From Chloroflexota bacterium (lineage in GTDB: Bacteria > Chloroflexota > Limnocylindria > Limnocylindrales > CSP1-4), in the NCBI GenBank assembly GCA_005881055.1, contig VBHW01000199.1, positions 1-6,561 of the forward strand: a stretch of 6,561 bases of DNA. Reading direction: 5' to 3'. Shown in pieces: positions 4,890 through 6,561 of this stretch. Under the pieces are notes generated by a model, which did no database searches, had not been told where the DNA came from, and was given only the letters and a program-made list of their open reading frames with translations. The position numbers and the translations under genes were made by a program. The first letter of the stretch is position 1. Each line of letters starts with the position of its first letter.

Positions 4890-6373
4890 CTACTTGATCG
4901 CGCTCTCCGCGTTCACGAGACCGTGGCCGTAGAAGCTGTTGTAGCCCTTGCCGCCGGTGCAGACCTGCGGCGCGTTGTTATCCACGGCCGGGAACGGCGC
5001 GTAGATCGACATGTCGCTGGGGCACGCCATCGGGTCGGCGGTCGACGTGAGCCGTGCCGTCACCGCACCGGGCGACAGACCCGGGAAGACGCTCCGGATG
5101 AGCGCCGCGACGCCCGCCACGTGCGGCGACGCCATCGAGGTACCCTGGAGCCAGCAATAGGTCGCGCCCTGGTCGACGATCTTGCGCGTGCAGGGCCTGT
5201 AGCTCGGATAGGTCGAGAGGACCCGGCCGTGACCGGTGTCGTTCACCGGCTGCAGGATCGAGTCACCGGACGGCGCCACGACCTGGACGGCGCCGCTGCC
5301 GTAGCTCGAGAAGAACGACTTGAGCTTCAGGACGCCGTCGCCGCTCACGCCCACGACGCCCGGGACCTCGACCGGAATGACGGCGCAGGCGTTCGTCACG
5401 TCGCGCACGACCGGCGTCGTGTCATCCGGGCTCGTGCTGTCCTGGGTGGGATGTGCAAGGTCGTCCGACTGGTTGCCGGCCGCCGCGACGACGACCGTCC
5501 CGCTCGACTCGGCGAACTTGATCGCGCGTTGTTCGGCGGAGAAGATCGCTCGCTGCTCCGGGTCGTTCTTGCAGTTGAACAGCCACGGGTCCGCGAAGTA
5601 CTGTTGTTCGTGACGTCGACGTGGCGCGTACCTGCCCACATGAACGCGCAGATGACGGCCTCGGGGAAGAAGAAGCCGTCGCTGTTGCCGGCCTTGATCC
5701 CGGCGATCTTCACGTTCGGCGCGACGCCCACGATGCCGATTCCGTTCGCGCCTGCGGCGATCGTGCCGGCGGTGTGCGTGCCGTGTCCGTTGTCGTCCGC
5801 GGCTGCGACTTTGCCCTGGACCGGCGCGCCTGACAGGCAGTTCGCGCTGTCGGCGTCGCTGACGTTCGCGGCCAGGTCCGGATGGGTGTAATCGAGCCCG
5901 GTGTCGATGTCACCGACGACCACGCTCGCGCTGCCGCCAGTGATTGCGTGCGCCTCGGGCGTGTGGATCTGGACCATGTCCCATTGGTAGCTGGACAGGG
6001 GATCCGTGTCGCTCACCGGCGTGTTCGCCTCCGCACCGGCTGCCGCACCGTCCTGGTTCAGGTCACGCAGGCGGATGGCCGTCCTGTCGGTCGCCGCCAC
6101 GGCAGCGATCCGGCTGTCGGCGGCGAGGGCCGACTTGAAGGTCGCGCTCGATGAGCGCGCGATCGCGACGCCGATCTGGCCGTAGCTCGCGACGAGGGTG
6201 CCGCCCGCACGCGACACTGTCTGGGCGACGTCGGCCGGAACGGCAACGCTCCGATACAGGACCACGTAGGTCGACGCGTCGCCGGCCAGCGCGGTCGGGG
6301 CGTTAATGACGACGCCGCCGAGCAGTCCGCCGGCGGCGAGCAGGGCAAGGACGCGACGCAGATGCCGTTGCAT
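4890..6373 (-). pseudogene. Secreted S8 (subtilisin-family) serine peptidase, interrupted by a one-base frameshift
   Basis: Read across a one-base shift, this encodes a 494-residue subtilase. MQRHLRRVLALLAAGGLLGGVV...ALA (1-30) is a signal peptide with likely cleavage after ALA. Residues about 35-103 (YVVLYRSVAVPADV to AAVAATDRTAIRL) resemble an I9-type propeptide. The catalytic domain shows Asp157 (VGDIDTGLDYTHPDL), His197 (NGHGTHTAG), oxyanion Asn301 (VVVAAAGNQ) and Ser413 (GTSMASPHVAG), and ends GHGLVNAESAIK. Eight cysteines in the mature part suit a secreted, disulfide-bonded enzyme. Asp and His lie in the first frame (6373 down to about 5602; its out-of-frame tail runs to a stop at 5396) and Asn and Ser in the second (from about 5600 to 4890), so neither half alone would be active. 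The ATG at 6373 is supported by GGGAGGAG four bases upstream; an ATG 13 codons earlier adds residues before the signal peptide. The intact triad suggests either a very recent mutation or a sequence error. Confidence 0.88.
5600..5602 (-). other. Frameshift point in the S8 peptidase gene
   Basis: On the minus strand the first frame reads DVTNNS and then loses family character. The other frame resumes at TAC (5600-5598) as YFADPWLFNCKNDPEQRA, which is the expected subtilase sequence after NNS. The bases read AAC AAC AG TAC TTC, so one base is missing between AG and TAC; AAC AAC AGC TAC TTC would restore N-N-S-Y-F. There is no homopolymer run at this spot. Confidence 0.8.
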
Positions 6374-6377
6374 GCGG

Positions 6378-6385
6378 CTCCTCCC
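6378..6385 (-). promoter_or_regulatory. Strong ribosome binding site for the S8 peptidase
   Basis: On the minus strand GGGAGGAG is separated by CCGC from the ATG at 6373. It is the best Shine-Dalgarno sequence in the window and decides the start against the upstream in-frame ATG at 6412. Its presence contrasts with the leader-free starts of other genes here. Confidence 0.75.
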
Positions 6386-6419
6386 GGTAGGTGACACCGT
6401 CCCCCGGTCCAAGGCACGT

Positions 6420-6425
6420 ACCGTA
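6420..6425 (-). promoter_or_regulatory. Possible -10 element for the S8 peptidase
   Basis: TACGGT on the minus strand would start a transcript near 6413 and give a leader of about 40 bases that contains the strong ribosome binding site. No -35 is seen at the usual spacing. The rest of the 139-base gap 6374-6512 holds a short AT-richer patch (about 6448-6472) and the promoter of the divergent dehydrogenase gene, but no other feature I can support. Confidence 0.25.
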
Positions 6426-6500
6426 CCGCCGGACGGTCGCGACGTGCATCAAAGGGGCATAACATTTGCCTTGCGACCCGCGCCGTAGCAGCGCGCTGGG

Positions 6501-6506
6501 TAGGCT
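6501..6506 (+). promoter_or_regulatory. Putative -10 element for the dehydrogenase gene, leaderless arrangement
   Basis: TAGGCT ends six bases before the ATG at 6513, the same spacing as TATGCT before the GTG at 360. The transcript would begin at or next to the start codon. There is no Shine-Dalgarno sequence between them. No well-placed -35; TTGCGA (6471-6476) is 24 bases upstream, too far for a normal spacer. Confidence 0.45.
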
Positions 6507-6512
6507 GTGTGC

Positions 6513-6561
6513 ATGGCGATCGAGCGGGTCTTCGTCGCGGGCGCCGGCCTGATGGGCCACG
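6513..6561 (+). CDS. NAD-binding dehydrogenase, probably 3-hydroxyacyl-CoA dehydrogenase, N-terminus only
   Basis: Sixteen codons remain before the window ends: MAIERVFVAGAGLMGH. A beta strand followed by GxGxMG is the Rossmann dinucleotide-binding start, and the form VxGAGLMGHG is characteristic of 3-hydroxyacyl-CoA dehydrogenases (oxidation of 3-hydroxyacyl-CoA to 3-ketoacyl-CoA in beta-oxidation or butanoate metabolism). 3-hydroxyisobutyrate or 6-phosphogluconate-type dehydrogenases share a similar start and cannot be excluded on so little sequence. The gene is divergent from the protease. A role in acyl-CoA metabolism would match the nearby mutase subunit and MeaB, but they are not in one operon. 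Confidence 0.65.
   Translation, partial: MAIERVFVAGAGLMGH

Noticed and set aside
5598..5608. Programmed ribosomal frameshifting in the protease
   Set aside because: No slippery heptamer is visible at the junction, and S8 peptidases are not known to use it; a missing base is simpler.
4587..5891. A 434-codon plus-strand open frame opposite the protease and the end of meaB
   Set aside because: It crosses the terminator hairpin and runs antisense to the conserved subtilase sequence; the translation has no recognisable domain.
6374..6412. Upstream ATG at 6412 for the S8 peptidase
   Set aside because: It places 13 polar residues before a typical signal peptide, while the ATG at 6373 has a strong ribosome binding site.
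1..6561. Search by eye for CRISPR arrays, tRNA or rRNA genes, transposases, att sites and phage genes
   Set aside because: No regularly spaced repeats, no cloverleaf-like or rRNA-like segment and no transposase or integrase motif was seen.

Overview
The window is very GC-rich, with dense short-spaced genes on both strands, GTG as well as ATG starts, and several promoters placed so close to start codons that mRNAs are probably leaderless. This style, together with a stand-alone cobalamin-binding subunit of methylmalonyl-CoA mutase next to its MeaB-type GTPase, suggests a high-GC member of the Chloroflexota or a related terrabacterial lineage such as Actinomycetota. That placement is an inference from style; no marker gene settles it.

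Layout. A truncated zincin-like metallopeptidase (PF06262 type) runs leftward out of the window from 339. Only 20 bases away, an alpha/beta hydrolase-fold protein (360-1325) runs rightward; it lacks the nucleophile serine. After a 112-base spacer with a direct repeat and a dyad come folE (GTP cyclohydrolase I, 1438-2142) and, overlapping its stop by one base, a DUF1905/OmdA (YdeI-like) protein (2142-2645). A SAM-dependent methyltransferase (3295-2624, minus) converges on that pair and overlaps it by 22 bases. Divergent from the methyltransferase is a two-gene unit: the B12-binding methylmalonyl-CoA mutase subunit (3373-3822) and a MeaB/ArgK GTPase (3824-4840). A 13-bp perfect hairpin follows directly after the GTPase stop. 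Converging from the right is a secreted subtilisin-family (S8) peptidase (6373-4890, minus) broken by a one-base frameshift near 5600. The last 49 bases start a Rossmann-fold dehydrogenase, probably 3-hydroxyacyl-CoA dehydrogenase.

How the genes relate. The clearest functional link is the mutase subunit plus MeaB, which together serve the B12-dependent methylmalonyl-CoA/succinyl-CoA interconversion (propionate, odd-chain and branched-chain acyl-CoA use); the catalytic large subunit is not in the window. A nearby 3-hydroxyacyl-CoA dehydrogenase would fit acyl-CoA metabolism. folE begins pterin/folate synthesis. The other genes look like ordinary single-gene neighbours.

I see no tRNA, rRNA, CRISPR array, insertion sequence or phage gene, and no convincing new multi-gene system. 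The points most worth a second look are the serine-less hydrolase, the compact bidirectional promoter and recurring leaderless arrangement, the repeat-rich folE leader, the 12-nt tandem repeat in the mutase subunit, and the frameshifted protease.
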